Source: Deltaproteobacteria bacterium
GTDB taxonomy: Bacteria; Desulfobacterota; Desulfobulbia; Desulfobulbales; VMSU01
NCBI GenBank assembly: GCA_024274995.1
Contig: JAJSAA010000193.1
Coordinates: 1 to 5,282 of the forward strand
Length of the DNA: 5,282 nt
Direction: 5' to 3'
Position numbers and translations under genes: made by a program
Notes under the pieces: generated by a model
Told to the model about the DNA's origin: nothing
Seen by the model: only the letters and a program-made list of their open reading frames with translations
Databases searched by the model: none
Shown: one piece after another, positions 5,182 to 5,282 of the stretch
Position numbering within the stretch: the stretch's first letter is position 1
How the letters are laid out: each line of letters begins with the position of its first letter

Positions 5182-5282
5182 GTGGGGCTCGAAGGAGTCC
5201 TTGTTGATGATCAATTCATAACGGATGCGGGGATGGCCAAAAAGATATCGAAATGGAAAAGAAAGAAGCAGGCCAGGACTGA
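5182..5282 (+). CDS. Possible start of a next gene, truncated by the window end
   Basis: A frame is open from a TAA at 5122-5124 to the end of the window. Candidate starts are GTG at 5182 (preceded by a GGGGG run) and ATG at 5233. From the ATG the product begins MAKKISKWKRKKQART, a strongly basic N-terminus that could precede a membrane or nucleic-acid-binding protein. Neither start has a convincing ribosome-binding site. A good AAGGAG (5192-5197) lies just upstream of ATG 5207, but that frame stops after four codons. Orientation and position would suit a fifth operon gene, but only about 33 codons are visible and I do not recognise them. Confidence 0.3.
   Translation, partial: MGLEGVLVDDQFITDAGMAKKISKWKRKKQART

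Noticed and set aside
5097..5207. A 36-codon ORF (starting MRRYIILG, ending in Cys) as a peptide substrate of the radical SAM enzyme
   Set aside because: It has no ribosome-binding site, no recognisable leader or core pattern, and most of it is the inverted-repeat and G-rich repeat region.

Overview
The window reads almost entirely on the + strand. It looks like a Gram-negative, motile bacterium of moderate GC content. A chemoreceptor, an outer-membrane lipid A-type deacylase and a radical SAM/SPASM enzyme in one neighbourhood would suit a deltaproteobacterium (Desulfobacterota), but this is an impression from protein style and not a phylogenetic result.

Layout. (1) Positions 1-636 hold the C-terminal part of a methyl-accepting chemotaxis protein whose beginning lies outside the window. 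(2) Positions 637-928 have no convincing gene. They contain a possible terminator hairpin, a weak promoter-like element, and a short minus-strand stretch that reads like protein but has no start codon. (3) Positions 929-1504 encode a secreted outer-membrane beta-barrel of the PagL (lipid A 3-O-deacylase) family. It keeps the catalytic His and Ser, but Asn stands where PagL has its catalytic Glu. (4) Positions 1641-5070 hold four co-directional genes with gaps of 35-53 bp, probably an operon: a dedicated acyl carrier protein, a FabF-fold beta-ketoacyl-ACP synthase with an intact Cys-His-His triad, a membrane-anchored PlsC/AGPAT-type acyltransferase, and a radical SAM protein with a C-terminal SPASM domain. 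(5) Positions 5071-5282 contain a perfect 10-bp inverted repeat within G-rich direct repeats, then an open frame running off the window end that may be the next gene.

How the genes may work together. The ACP would carry a growing acyl chain, the ketosynthase would extend it, and the acyltransferase would move it from the carrier to a membrane acceptor. The radical SAM enzyme could modify the chain, the acceptor or a partner protein. A separate ACP plus ketosynthase, away from any visible housekeeping fab genes, is the usual sign of a specialised lipid or polyene pathway. The ketosynthase resembles, from memory, the aryl-polyene type more than housekeeping FabF. Reductase, dehydratase and exporter genes are not in the window, so the product cannot be named. 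The acyltransferase-radical SAM pairing is the most interesting feature here.
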